A stretch of 64,000 nucleotides of DNA from contig NZ_JAERJP010000015.1 of assembly GCF_018257575.1 (NCBI RefSeq), positions 44,680 through 108,679 of the forward strand, written 5' to 3'. Shown piece by piece: positions 45,241 through 54,915 of the stretch. The notes under the pieces were generated by a model. That model was given only the letters and a program-made list of their open reading frames with translations. It did no database searches and was not told the origin of the DNA. Position 1 is the stretch's first letter. Every line of letters begins with the position of its first letter. Position numbers and translations under genes: made by a program. The DNA is from Tatumella sp. JGM91. GTDB lineage: Bacteria; Pseudomonadota; Gammaproteobacteria; Enterobacterales; Enterobacteriaceae.

Positions 45241-46542
45241 GTGGCTGAAATTAAACAGATTGGTTTAATAGCCTGCATTGGTATTGTTGCGGGAAATATG
45301 ATGGGCAGTGGGATTGCGTTATTACCTGCTAATCTGGCATCTGTTGGTGCTGTATCTATTTTTGGCTGGGGGATCGCACTGCTTGGTGCAATGTCCCTTG
45401 CTTATGTTTATGCCCGGCTGGCAACAAAAGACCCGCAAGAGGGCGGACCTATTGCTTATGCCGGAGAAGTTAGTAAAGATCTCGGTTTCCAGACCGGAGT
45501 ACTTTATTACCATGCAAACTGGATTGGCAACCTTGCCATTTCAATTACTGCGGTTTCGTATCTGTCTACTTTTTTCCCGCAACTGAATAAACCTGTTCCG
45601 GCGGGTATCGCCTCACTGGTGATTATCTGGGTATTTACTTTTATAAATATGCTCGGCGGTTCATGGATAAGTAAGCTTACAACGTTCGGTGTTACGCTTA
45701 TTTTAATCCCGGTAGTCGGGACCGCAATATTCGGATGGCACTGGTTCAGTATAGATGTTTACAAGGCAAACTGGAATGTCTCGTCCCATACAGACTATCA
45801 GGCAGTACTGAATAGCACATTATTATGCCTGTGGGCGTTTATCGGCGTGGAGTCTGCTTCTGTCAGTGCCGGCCTGGTGAAAAATCCTAAACGTAATATT
45901 CCGGTGGCGACGATTGCAGGTACCTTGCTGGCCGGGATTGTGTATGTGGCCGCGACTCAGGTTATCGCGGGAATGTATCCTGCATCGCTAATGGCGGCTT
46001 CCGGCGCACCTTTTTCAGTAACGGCGTCAACCATGGCTGGTAACTGGGCCGGGCCGGTTGTTTCTGCTTTTACCGCAATTGCCTGTCTTACTTCTCTGGG
46101 TTCCTGGATGATGCTGGTCGGTCAGGCCGGAGCCCGGGCAGCACATGACGGTAATTTCCCCGCAATTTATGGTCAAATGAACCGTCAGGGGGTCCCTGCA
46201 AAAGGATTGTTACTTGCTGCACTACAAATGACAGTTCTGCTGGTGGTTGTCACTGTCATGAATATGCATGGTGGTAAAACATCCTCGGTATTCGGTGACT
46301 TAATCAGCATTGCTGTATTACTCACAATGCTGCCTTACTTTTATTCTTGTATCGATCTTATCCGGATGGATGGTATTAATATTAAGAATCTGCTCAGTTT
46401 TATTACCGCCTTGTTGGGAAGCCTGTTCTGTTTTATCGCCATGTTAGGATCTGACTCTTTTATACTGGCAGGTACATTTATTACCAGCCTGATTATATTT
46501 ATGTTCTACGCTGAAAAAATCAGTAAGAATAAATCCGTCTGA
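45241..46542 (+). CDS. cadB: Lysine/cadaverine antiporter CadB
   Basis: A 433-residue twelve-helix APC transporter in the inner membrane that exchanges external lysine for internal cadaverine. It matches E. coli CadB over nearly its whole length (G-N-M-M-G-S-G-I-A-L-L-P-A-N-L-A-S near residue 18, Y-H-A-N-W-I-G-N-L-A, F-T-A-I-A-C-L-T-S-L-G-S-W-M-M, M-L-P-Y-F-Y-S-C). It is closer to CadB than to AdiC or PotE. It starts with GTG after GAGGGTATTATT. It is the first gene of cadBA. The upstream activator gene cadC, adjacent in E. coli, is missing here. Confidence 0.94.
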   Translation: MAEIKQIGLIACIGIVAGNMMGSGIALLPANLASVGAVSIFGWGIALLGAMSLAYVYARLATKDPQEGGPIAYAGEVSKDLGFQTGVLYYHANWIGNLAISITAVSYLSTFFPQLNKPVPAGIASLVIIWVFTFINMLGGSWISKLTTFGVTLILIPVVGTAIFGWHWFSIDVYKANWNVSSHTDYQAVLNSTLLCLWAFIGVESASVSAGLVKNPKRNIPVATIAGTLLAGIVYVAATQVIAGMYPASLMAASGAPFSVTASTMAGNWAGPVVSAFTAIACLTSLGSWMMLVGQAGARAAHDGNFPAIYGQMNRQGVPAKGLLLAALQMTVLLVVVTVMNMHGGKTSSVFGDLISIAVLLTMLPYFYSCIDLIRMDGINIKNLLSFITALLGSLFCFIAMLGSDSFILAGTFITSLIIFMFYAEKISKNKSV

Positions 46543-46567
46543 TATTCTTTTTGAAGAGAGATAAGAA

Positions 46568-48706
46568 ATGAATTATATAGCCATTTTAAACGACTCTGAC
46601 GAGTCTTATAAAAGTAAAGTAATGCTTTCTATCGCAGATGAGTTAAATAGCATTGGGTTTAATACGGATGTTTATGATGATGAGCAGGATATGATTTCAT
46701 CCATTGAAAATAATGCCAGGCTCTGCGGTGTTATCTTTGACTGGGACCGGCATGATTTGTCACTTTGCCAGAAAATCAGTCAGATAAATTCCCGGGTACC
46801 AAATTTTGTTTTCGTCAGTAAGAATCATGGATTTGAAATAAAGCTCAGTCAGTTAACTATCAACCTGCGTTTCCACGAATACCTTATCGCGCATATTCCT
46901 GATATTGTCATCAAAATGCAGCAAGCCATTGACGAGTACCGGGAGACTATTCTTCCGCCATTTACCAAAGCTCTGTTCAGCTATGTCGGAAAAGAAAAGT
47001 ATACTTTCTGTACGCCAGGGCATATGGGCGGAACGGCCTTCGAAAGAAGTCCTGCCGGCGCATTATTTTATGATTTTTATGGTGAGAATACCATGCGTTC
47101 AGATATTTCTGTCTCTATGGACGAACTGGGCTCATTGCTCGATCATTCCGGACCGCATCGCGAGGCAGAAAATTATATTGCATCAGTATTTAATGCTGAT
47201 CGCAGCTATATTATTACAAACGGCACTTCAACGGCGAATAAAGTGGTAGGTATGTATTCCTGTCATGCCGGAGGGACCGTACTTGTTGATCGTAATTGCC
47301 ATAAATCGATAACACATCTGATGATGATGAGTGATATTACACCTGTTTATCTTAAACCAACGCGTAATGCTTATGGTATTCTTGGCGGGATCCCAAAATC
47401 TGAATTCAGTCATGAGCATATCGAAGCACTGCTTAAAGCACAAGGCATCGGGCAGTGGCCTTGCCATGCAATCATTACCAACTCAACCTATGATGGCCTT
47501 TTTTATAATACGCAGTTTATTAAACAAACACTCCCGGTGAAGTCCATCCATTTTGATTCAGCCTGGGTGCCTTATACACAGTTTCATCCTGTTTATCAGA
47601 ATAAATCAGGCATGGGGGGCGAACCGGTCAGTGGTAAGCTGATTTTTGAAACACAATCCACACATAAATTACTTGCTGCCTTTTCTCAGGCTTCAATGAT
47701 CCATGTGAAAGGGGACTTTAATGAAAGTACTTTTAACGAAGCCTATATGATGCATACCTCAACATCGCCCCTCTACAGCATTGTGGCTTCCTGCGAAATA
47801 TCCGCAGCGATGATGAAAGGTGCCGCGGGCGTAAGACTGATGGAAAAAACGATTGATCTTGCCATCTCGTTCCGGAAAGAAATCGTCCGGTTAGGTAATG
47901 AATCAGAAGACTGGTTTTTTGATGTATGGCAGCCCGATAACATCGATGAAGTCTGTTGCTGGCCGTTGAATTCGGTTAATAACTGGCATGGTTTTAAAAA
48001 TATCGATGACGATCATATGTCCCTTGACCCGATAAAAATTACATTATTAACTCCGGGTCTGGACAGGCACGGTAATCTCGCTGACGTGGGAATACCGGCA
48101 TCCGTAGTGGCCGGGTTTCTGAGTGAATATGGAATAATTGTTGAGAAAACGGGTCCTTACTCGTTACTTTTTTTATTCAGTCTCGGTGTTGATAAAACAA
48201 AATCATTAACGCTGCTCAAGGCTCTGAGCGAATTTAAATATTTTTATGATAAAAATGCGCTGGTGCATGAGGTATTACCTGAATTATTTTCGAAGGATCC
48301 TGTTTTTTATAAAAATATGCGAATACAGGCACTGGCTCATGGTATTCATAAACTGATAGTGAAACACAGATTGCCAGAACTTATGTACGAGGCATTTGAA
48401 ACATTACCGCAGATGGCGATGACACCTCATCGTGCATTTCAACAGGAAATCCTTGGCAACACCTGCGAATGTCTGCTGTCAGAAATGACAGATAAAATAA
48501 GTGCCAATATGATCCTGCCGTATCCCCCCGGGGTCCCGCTGATTATGCCCGGAGAAAAGCTTACCGGGCAGAACCGTCCGGTACTGAGTTTTCTGGAGAT
48601 GCTGTGTGAAATAGGATCTCATTATCCCGGCTTTGAAACAGATATTCACGGTGTGTATCGGAATGACCAGGGAGAGTATATGGTGAAAGTGCTGACTCAG
48701 CCTTAA
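46568..48706 (+). CDS. cadA: Inducible lysine decarboxylase CadA
   Basis: A 712-residue PLP enzyme (E. coli CadA has 715) that decarboxylates lysine to cadaverine and consumes a proton, giving acid resistance. The order is an N-terminal wing domain (1-125) with I-E-N-N-A-R-L-C-G-V-I-F-D-W-D, then the PLP core with T-P-G-H-M-G-G-T-A-F, D-H-S-G-P-H, F-D-S-A-W and S-T-H-K-L (Schiff-base Lys367), and a C-terminal domain with I-L-P-Y-P-P-G-V-P-L and H-Y-P-G-F-E-T-D-I-H-G. The motifs favour lysine over arginine or ornithine. It begins 25 nt after cadB with GAGAG as ribosome site. Confidence 0.95.
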   Translation: MNYIAILNDSDESYKSKVMLSIADELNSIGFNTDVYDDEQDMISSIENNARLCGVIFDWDRHDLSLCQKISQINSRVPNFVFVSKNHGFEIKLSQLTINLRFHEYLIAHIPDIVIKMQQAIDEYRETILPPFTKALFSYVGKEKYTFCTPGHMGGTAFERSPAGALFYDFYGENTMRSDISVSMDELGSLLDHSGPHREAENYIASVFNADRSYIITNGTSTANKVVGMYSCHAGGTVLVDRNCHKSITHLMMMSDITPVYLKPTRNAYGILGGIPKSEFSHEHIEALLKAQGIGQWPCHAIITNSTYDGLFYNTQFIKQTLPVKSIHFDSAWVPYTQFHPVYQNKSGMGGEPVSGKLIFETQSTHKLLAAFSQASMIHVKGDFNESTFNEAYMMHTSTSPLYSIVASCEISAAMMKGAAGVRLMEKTIDLAISFRKEIVRLGNESEDWFFDVWQPDNIDEVCCWPLNSVNNWHGFKNIDDDHMSLDPIKITLLTPGLDRHGNLADVGIPASVVAGFLSEYGIIVEKTGPYSLLFLFSLGVDKTKSLTLLKALSEFKYFYDKNALVHEVLPELFSKDPVFYKNMRIQALAHGIHKLIVKHRLPELMYEAFETLPQMAMTPHRAFQQEILGNTCECLLSEMTDKISANMILPYPPGVPLIMPGEKLTGQNRPVLSFLEMLCEIGSHYPGFETDIHGVYRNDQGEYMVKVLTQP

Positions 48707-48745
48707 GCATGATTTAATCACCCCGTAGTAACTGCTCGATATCGA

Positions 48746-48779
48746 GGCCGTATTTTATGATTTCTCATAAAATACGGCC
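48746..48779. terminator. Strong hairpin after cadA
   Basis: A perfect 15-bp stem (48746-48760 with 48765-48779) with a TTTC loop, rich in A/T near the loop and G/C at the base. It lies 40 nt after cadA, facing a convergent gene, so it probably terminates both. Confidence 0.75.
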
Positions 48780-48915
48780 ATAGCATCTGTCTTCAGGCGA
48801 AGCGTTATATTAATGACCGCAGATCCGGTGCTGATTAATTCCTTTGCCAGAGCACAACGCGATATAACAGAATACATTTTACCGGGAACAGTCGTTCCAT
48901 GGATGATATAGGTAA

Positions 48916-50013
48916 TTAATCTGATGCCGGTTCGCTGATCAGCGAACTGATACTTTCCGCGGAGGGCTGGTTATTAAAAAAATCATCAGGGTAGTAGCCA
49001 TAATTTTTAACCCCCAGACGTTGCAGTAATTTAATCCAGTCCGTCATCGTTTGATCCGTTACGGGTGTATCCGGTGACGTATTCCAGTCGACAGACTGTA
49101 ATTCAATAATTGTGCGTTCAAGGGCATTCTCCCTGCCGGCAATTTTCCTGACAAGGCTGGTTAACCATGCCTGACTGTCTGCAAGTGATACTCCCTCCAT
49201 CAGTGGCATTGCCATAGGAACGACCCAGTCATAGTTCTCCAAAAAGTCATCCGGGTTTTGCGCGAACCAGGTTTCACTGTCCGGTTCGATGACGGGTAAA
49301 GCATAGAGATTACGCGCTGATTTTACGTTATCACCACGGATTGCACGGACATGTGCCATCAGTGTATTGGTGAGCTTAATCAGTGCCTGGCTTTTTAACC
49401 GCGTCCAGGTTTGCATGGTCGCGGCATTTTCACGGATAATTTTTATTGACGGTGATAAGCCTGCATTCTGACAGGCTTGTATGGCCTCCGGGCAGGCATC
49501 TTCGAAATCAGTCAGAAATGCATCATCGTGGAATAAAATACCGTCAAATAGATTGCCAGAGGCAAGGTCCTGATAGATTTGTACAATTTTACTCTCCGCT
49601 TCGGCGCTAAAAGGCGAAAGACGCAAATACTGATTCTTATCAGTGAAGGTGTTATCTTTTTTCAGATTATAGGTTAATACTTTCGGTATATCTTCCAGCT
49701 GGAAAGCGAGAACCGGCATCCAGGCATAGACATTTACCCCCGCCCGCTGACGTAACCCGTTGCACACCTGACTGAACAGGTCTGCACGTACAGGTAACAG
49801 GCTATTCGGGAAATATAATGATTTAATATTTCCGTTACCCTCAGGATCGGCAAAAGCCTGCAGGAAAACAGTATTAACCTTCAGGTTAATAACGCGCTGA
49901 ATTAATAATTCAGTATTAATTTCCTGCTGTTTTTGATTATCATCAAACACATAATCAAGATCAACATGGACCATATGCAGGTTTGTATCATCGTTAATCA
50001 TTGTATTGGTCAT
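48916..50013 (-). CDS. Stand-alone PgaB hydrolase-domain homologue lacking a signal peptide
   Basis: 365 residues that align from end to end with the C-terminal (GH153 glycoside hydrolase) half of PgaB. The active-site block [17 protein letters not shown] (156-172) with its acidic residues is intact, as are H-V-D-L-D-Y-V, F-A-D-P-E-G-N-G-N and N-Y-G-Y-Y-P-D. By eye it is roughly 60% identical to the PgaB C-terminal half encoded at 52903, and shares details with it that E. coli PgaB lacks, so it arose by duplication in this lineage. The deacetylase half is absent. There is no signal peptide: an in-frame stop lies just upstream of the ATG, which has GGAGAGG before it. It is divergent from pgaA. 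Function unknown. Confidence 0.85.
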   Translation of the reverse strand: MTNTMINDDTNLHMVHVDLDYVFDDNQKQQEINTELLIQRVINLKVNTVFLQAFADPEGNGNIKSLYFPNSLLPVRADLFSQVCNGLRQRAGVNVYAWMPVLAFQLEDIPKVLTYNLKKDNTFTDKNQYLRLSPFSAEAESKIVQIYQDLASGNLFDGILFHDDAFLTDFEDACPEAIQACQNAGLSPSIKIIRENAATMQTWTRLKSQALIKLTNTLMAHVRAIRGDNVKSARNLYALPVIEPDSETWFAQNPDDFLENYDWVVPMAMPLMEGVSLADSQAWLTSLVRKIAGRENALERTIIELQSVDWNTSPDTPVTDQTMTDWIKLLQRLGVKNYGYYPDDFFNNQPSAESISSLISEPASD

Positions 50014-50489
50014 AACCTCTCCGGGAATTATCAGGCTGAATTAAATTCATTTCAGACTCTGGTTAAATTAATAAATAATGAAAATAAAAAGCCAGCTGGC
50101 AGAGCAATATACTGTCAGTCGTCAGAGACGTCTCTTGTAAGGGCAGCCACAGAACAAAAATAATAAAAATTTTAATAAATAAAAAATTCTCATACGTGAT
50201 GGCAAGGGATGATCTATTTCATTAGTTATTACAAGGTTATTGAAGGTGATTAATGAGAATCTTTACTGTTTATATTCAGAATACTGAAAACGGATTCCAT
50301 AACAGCCGTGAAGCATAAAACTTGTCGCTGGCCTCCCGCAGACCATGATTGACGGTAGTTGCCGTTTATATCACGAGGAAAATAATTACTTCATACAGAG
50401 AAGCAGGTAACAAATCCTCTGGAATGATAAATAATTCTTGATATAATATTTATCATTATTATTTTTTGTTATAAAAAATTTTTTATTAT
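50014..50489. promoter_or_regulatory. Regulatory region between the PgaB-like gene and pgaA
   Basis: 476 nt, very AT-rich. It must contain both divergent promoters. No Shine-Dalgarno sequence precedes the pgaA ATG (TTTTTTATTATATG). Three GGA triplets occur in the likely pgaA leader (near 50291, 50378 and 50421), and GGA is the core of CsrA sites, which repress pgaA in E. coli. No gene is seen. Confidence 0.45.
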
Positions 50490-52898
50490 ATGCAAATCTT
50501 TACGTTAAAACCGAAACTGTTGCTGGTTTCTTGTCTGTTGTCATGCCCGCTAAGCGGTTATGCGCAAACGCAATATGACTCTTTAATTATTCAGGCCCGG
50601 GCCGGGAATTATCAGCCAGTACTTAACTGGCTGGCGAAAGAAAATAATCAACGCCGGCTTACGCTCAATGAACGTGCCGATTGGTTACAGGTAGCAAGCT
50701 GGGCCGGAGAAGATAAGCTTGTGGTACAACTGTGGCAACAGCCGCAAACGCAGTCGCTGCCAGCGACTGCGAAAATTGCGGTTGCCCGGGCTTACCGTAA
50801 TCTTCATCAATGGCCACAATCCCTGTCGCTGCTTGAAAGCCTCGGAGCGGGTTCATCGTCAGCCAATGCTGATTTACGTGAGCTATACATAATGACGTTA
50901 GCGGATGCCAAAAGAAATGATCAGGCATTAACCCGCGCATTGAAATTTTGTAATGATAAAAAAGATGCCCGCAGCTATTTAACCCTGAGCTATGTTTATC
51001 GGGCGATAGGACAGCCGGATAATGCATGGCAGGCAGCGACCAAAGCGTATAGCCTGGATCCGTCAGATAAAGAGATTCGCAGCACCTATATTTCAACATT
51101 AGCTGAACAGCGTATTGTCAGTGGTCAGTGGTACGTTTATCAGGCAGCACCGGGGACGATCAGTGAGCAACAGGCGGTTGCGCTTCAGCAGGGTGCCGAG
51201 CTGGTGCGTGACAGCCTGGTCAGTGGCCGCAGTGAAGCTGAACGGTTTCTGGTTGCTGATAAAGCGCTGTCGTTCTATCAGCAAAATATTGCTCGCTGGC
51301 AGCAGCAACCCGGTAATCAGCCGGTGATACGCAGAGCCCGTATTGACCGTATCGGGGCTTATGTTGCTCGCAGTGATATGGCGCAGGCGATTGCTGAGTA
51401 TGAATCGCTCCGCCAACACGGCGATGTGCCGGGATATGCAGAGAACTGGGCAGGAACCGCTTATCTTTATCAGCGTCAGCCGGAAAAAGCGCTGAGTCTT
51501 TGGCGCAATACTCTGGATATGAATAACAGTGATGACGTTAATAGTTATTTTGTCGCACTGACCGAAGCAGAAAAACTCAGTGAAGCACAGCAGTTTGCAG
51601 AACAGCTGAGTAAAAAAACGCCTTATCAGATCCCTGTGTATGGGCTGCCGACACGCGCCAATAATGAAGAGTGGTCAGATGTGCAGAGTATGCTGGTCAC
51701 GGTGTTACGCAATAATAATAATCTGCCTGAAGCACAAAAACATGCCGAAGCATTATCGGAAACCGCTCCGGGTAACCAGTCTTTAGCTGTGGATGTTGCG
51801 GACTTATATAATCAGAGAAACTGGCCACGTAAAGCAGAATACCGGCTAAAACGGGCAGAGAGTATCGAGCCGTCCAGTATTAACCTCGAAACAGAACAGG
51901 GACAGGTCGCTCTTGCGTTACAGGAATGGCACCAGGCCAGCCTGCTGGCTGATGATGTAATTAAACGTGCGCCTGAAAATAAATCCGCTCAGCAACTGAA
52001 CGATGACCGGAATATCCGCAATAAAGCTGAGTTAAGTATTGAGGGCGATAAAGGCATTAAATCAGACAGCCCGGTGACCGGCTCCCATGACTTTAATCTG
52101 ATGGCTGTTTTATATACGCCACCGATTGCCGAAAACTGGCGGGTTTATACGGGGGCGGGTTATGCCAATAGCCGCTTTGAAGAAGGCACCGGGATAGATC
52201 GTTCACAGCTGGCCGGGGTCGAATTCACCAATCGTAATAACTGGCTGCAGTTTGATGTCAGTCATCATAATTACGGTCATGGCAGTAAGGCGGGAGTACG
52301 GCTGTCAGACTGGCATGATTTTAATGATGACTGGCGTGTCGGTGCTCTGTTCGAGCGTCTGGGCAGCAGTACCCCCCTGCGAGCTATGAAAAATGGCATC
52401 TCGGGGAATACTGCCGCCGGTTACGTGCGCTGGCAGCAAAATGAGCGGCGGCAGGTACGGCTGGATATTTCCGGGACACATTTTTCTGACGGTAATAACC
52501 GGCAGAATTACAGTGTGTCTGCACAGCAGCGGTTATACAGCCAGGCATACTGGTGGCTGGACTTCACCCCTTCTGTCAGCGCGGGTTATAACAGTAAGCC
52601 GGGGGGGGCGTACTACAGTCCTGCGCGGGACCTGACCCTGTTACCGGCATTAAGCCTGGAGAATATTCTCTATCGCCACTATGACACGCAATGGAGTCAC
52701 AGTTTTTCCGTGGGCGTCGGGCGTTACTGGGAAAAAAATTATCCGGCCCGCCTGATGACAACGATTAGCTACGGGCAGCGATTACAACTCGCGAAAGTCT
52801 TCGAAATTGGTGCCTCCGTTAACTGGAGTAAACAACCTTATGACGGCGACAGAGAAAAAGATTTGTCACTGTCATTTGATATGGATTATAGGTTTTAA
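50490..52898 (+). CDS. pgaA: Outer-membrane poly-GlcNAc export porin PgaA
   Basis: An 802-residue protein that lets partly deacetylated poly-beta-1,6-GlcNAc cross the outer membrane. The signal peptide ends at G-Y-A-Q (residue 25). A TPR superhelix follows (about 30-510; repeats such as A-D-W-L-Q-V-A-S-W-A-G-E-D and L-T-L-S-Y-V-Y-R-A-I-G-Q-P-D-N-A-W). The last 290 residues form the beta barrel with alternating aromatic strands and a terminal D-M-D-Y-R-F, phenylalanine last as usual for outer-membrane barrels. The start has no ribosome site, so translation may be weak or regulated. It is the first gene of pgaABCD. Confidence 0.94.
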   Translation: MQIFTLKPKLLLVSCLLSCPLSGYAQTQYDSLIIQARAGNYQPVLNWLAKENNQRRLTLNERADWLQVASWAGEDKLVVQLWQQPQTQSLPATAKIAVARAYRNLHQWPQSLSLLESLGAGSSSANADLRELYIMTLADAKRNDQALTRALKFCNDKKDARSYLTLSYVYRAIGQPDNAWQAATKAYSLDPSDKEIRSTYISTLAEQRIVSGQWYVYQAAPGTISEQQAVALQQGAELVRDSLVSGRSEAERFLVADKALSFYQQNIARWQQQPGNQPVIRRARIDRIGAYVARSDMAQAIAEYESLRQHGDVPGYAENWAGTAYLYQRQPEKALSLWRNTLDMNNSDDVNSYFVALTEAEKLSEAQQFAEQLSKKTPYQIPVYGLPTRANNEEWSDVQSMLVTVLRNNNNLPEAQKHAEALSETAPGNQSLAVDVADLYNQRNWPRKAEYRLKRAESIEPSSINLETEQGQVALALQEWHQASLLADDVIKRAPENKSAQQLNDDRNIRNKAELSIEGDKGIKSDSPVTGSHDFNLMAVLYTPPIAENWRVYTGAGYANSRFEEGTGIDRSQLAGVEFTNRNNWLQFDVSHHNYGHGSKAGVRLSDWHDFNDDWRVGALFERLGSSTPLRAMKNGISGNTAAGYVRWQQNERRQVRLDISGTHFSDGNNRQNYSVSAQQRLYSQAYWWLDFTPSVSAGYNSKPGGAYYSPARDLTLLPALSLENILYRHYDTQWSHSFSVGVGRYWEKNYPARLMTTISYGQRLQLAKVFEIGASVNWSKQPYDGDREKDLSLSFDMDYRF

Positions 52899-52902
52899 AA
52901 CT

Positions 52903-54915
52903 ATGTTATTACGTATATTAAGCCGGCTGCTATTTAGCCTGGTTGCTCTGAGCTATTGCAGCCAGAGTTATGCTGATCAGTCGTCGTCGTTTATTTCTCC
53001 GGTACAGCGTGTTCAGCTTCAGTCAGGAAAGCCCTGGCCACATAATAAATATCTGGTACTGGCTTATCATGATGTCTCTGATGGCGCTGCTGATCAGCGA
53101 TTTCTGGCAGTACGTTTTAGTGCGTTAAATGACCAGTTTGCATGGCTTAAAAATAACGGGTATCACGTCATCAGTATTAATGATGTGCAGGCTGCGCAAA
53201 GCGGGCATAAAGATCTGCCGGCGAATGCCGTTATGCTGACATTTGATGACGGTTACAGCAGTTTTTATAAACGGGTATTCCCATTACTTAAAGCCTATCA
53301 CTGGCCTGCAATTTTAGCGCCTGTCGGTGAATGGGTGAGCACCCCTGCCAGCCAGCCGGTTAATTTCGGGGGATTAATTACCCCGCGGGAACATTTTCTG
53401 AACTGGTCTGAAATTAAGGAAATGTCGGACTCGGGATTGGTGGAAATTGCCGCCCATACCTATGCAGAGCATAAAGGTATTACTGCTAATCCGCAGGGTA
53501 ACTCTGAACCCTATGCCGCCAGTCGTATTTACGATAAAAAAACCGGGCGTTATGAAACAACTGCTGAATTTAATCAGCGGGTCAGTATTGATATCGCAAA
53601 AATTACCGAACGTATTAAAACTACCACCGGTAAATCACCCCGCGTCTGGGTATGGCCTTATGGTGCCGCGAATGGTGAAACCATCGCGAATGCTAAAAAA
53701 ATGGGATACCGCTATTTTATGTCATTAGACAACGGATTAGCGGATGTTAAAAATAATGACAATATTCCCCGGATGCTGATAGCAGGGAACCCTGGTTTGC
53801 AGGCCTTCTCACAGTCAGTATCCAGTGTCAGAGAAGCCATTACTCAGCATATTGTCCATGTCGATCTGGATGATGTGTATGACGCGGACAAAAAGCAGCA
53901 GGATCATAATATTGACGTGCTGGTTCAGCGTATTGCTGATTTGGGTGTGGACACTGTCTTTCTGCAGGCATTCGCTGACCCGGATGGTGATGGTAATATT
54001 AAATCACTCTATTTTCCCAACCGCTGGTTACCGACCCGTGCTGATTTGTTCAACCATGTTGCGTGGCAGCTAAATACCCGCGCCCATGCCAGAGTATTTG
54101 CCTGGATGCCGGTACTGGCTTTTCAGATTAAAAATACGCCGCAGGTATTAACTTACGATCCGAAAACGAACAAGGCTGTACCGGACCCTCACCAGTATCT
54201 GCGTCTGTCGCCTTTCAGTGCTGACGCCCGGCTAAAAATAACGCAGATTTATGAGGACCTTGCTGCTCATGCGACCTTTGACGGTATTTTATTCCATGAC
54301 GATGCTTTTCTGACTGACTATGAAGATGCGGGGCCGGATGCCCTGCAAGCCTATAAAAAGGCGGGGTTACCGGATTCTGTCAGGGAGATTCGCAGCAATC
54401 CGGAGTTAATGCATCGCTGGACACGCTTAAAAAGCCGGACTCTGATTGACTTTACTAACTCTCTTATGCAGAGCGTCAGAGCGATACGCGGGCCTCAGGT
54501 GAAATCAGCGCGTAACATCTATGCGTTACCTATCCTCCAGCCAGACAGCGAAGACTGGTTTGCCCAGAACCTTGATGATTTCCTGTCCAATTATAACTGG
54601 ACTGTCCCGATGGCGATGCCACTGATGGAAGGGGTCACCCCGGATAACAGCCAGGCATGGCTCAGAAAGCTGGTTGATACCATCAGTTCCAGGCCGGGAG
54701 CGCTGTCCCGCACCATTATTGAGTTGCAGGCAACGGACTGGAGCAAAAAACCGGCGCAGCCGGTACCCGATGCAGAGCTGGTGGGCTGGATAAAACTGCT
54801 GCAGGCCTCAGGGGTACAGAATTATGGATATTATCCGGATAACTTTTTAGAAAATCAGCCGGCCTTAAAGAATATTCGTCCAGTAATTGCTAACAAATGG
54901 TTTCCTTTACCATGA
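52903..54915 (+). CDS. pgaB: Poly-GlcNAc N-deacetylase/hydrolase PgaB
   Basis: 670 residues from ATG 52903, 4 nt after the pgaA stop (E. coli PgaB has 672). The N-terminal CE4 deacetylase domain (about 50-310) shows T-F-D-D-G-Y and A-A-H-T-Y. The C-terminal GH153 domain (about 320-670) has H-V-D-L-D-D-V and [12 protein letters not shown]. It deacetylates and trims the polymer in the periplasm before PgaA exports it. E. coli PgaB is an outer-membrane lipoprotein (L-T-A-C). Here the signal reads [10 protein letters not shown], which is a poor lipobox but a fair signal peptidase I site, so the protein may be soluble. It overlaps pgaC (ATGA). Confidence 0.94.
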   Translation: MLLRILSRLLFSLVALSYCSQSYADQSSSFISPVQRVQLQSGKPWPHNKYLVLAYHDVSDGAADQRFLAVRFSALNDQFAWLKNNGYHVISINDVQAAQSGHKDLPANAVMLTFDDGYSSFYKRVFPLLKAYHWPAILAPVGEWVSTPASQPVNFGGLITPREHFLNWSEIKEMSDSGLVEIAAHTYAEHKGITANPQGNSEPYAASRIYDKKTGRYETTAEFNQRVSIDIAKITERIKTTTGKSPRVWVWPYGAANGETIANAKKMGYRYFMSLDNGLADVKNNDNIPRMLIAGNPGLQAFSQSVSSVREAITQHIVHVDLDDVYDADKKQQDHNIDVLVQRIADLGVDTVFLQAFADPDGDGNIKSLYFPNRWLPTRADLFNHVAWQLNTRAHARVFAWMPVLAFQIKNTPQVLTYDPKTNKAVPDPHQYLRLSPFSADARLKITQIYEDLAAHATFDGILFHDDAFLTDYEDAGPDALQAYKKAGLPDSVREIRSNPELMHRWTRLKSRTLIDFTNSLMQSVRAIRGPQVKSARNIYALPILQPDSEDWFAQNLDDFLSNYNWTVPMAMPLMEGVTPDNSQAWLRKLVDTISSRPGALSRTIIELQATDWSKKPAQPVPDAELVGWIKLLQASGVQNYGYYPDNFLENQPALKNIRPVIANKWFPLP

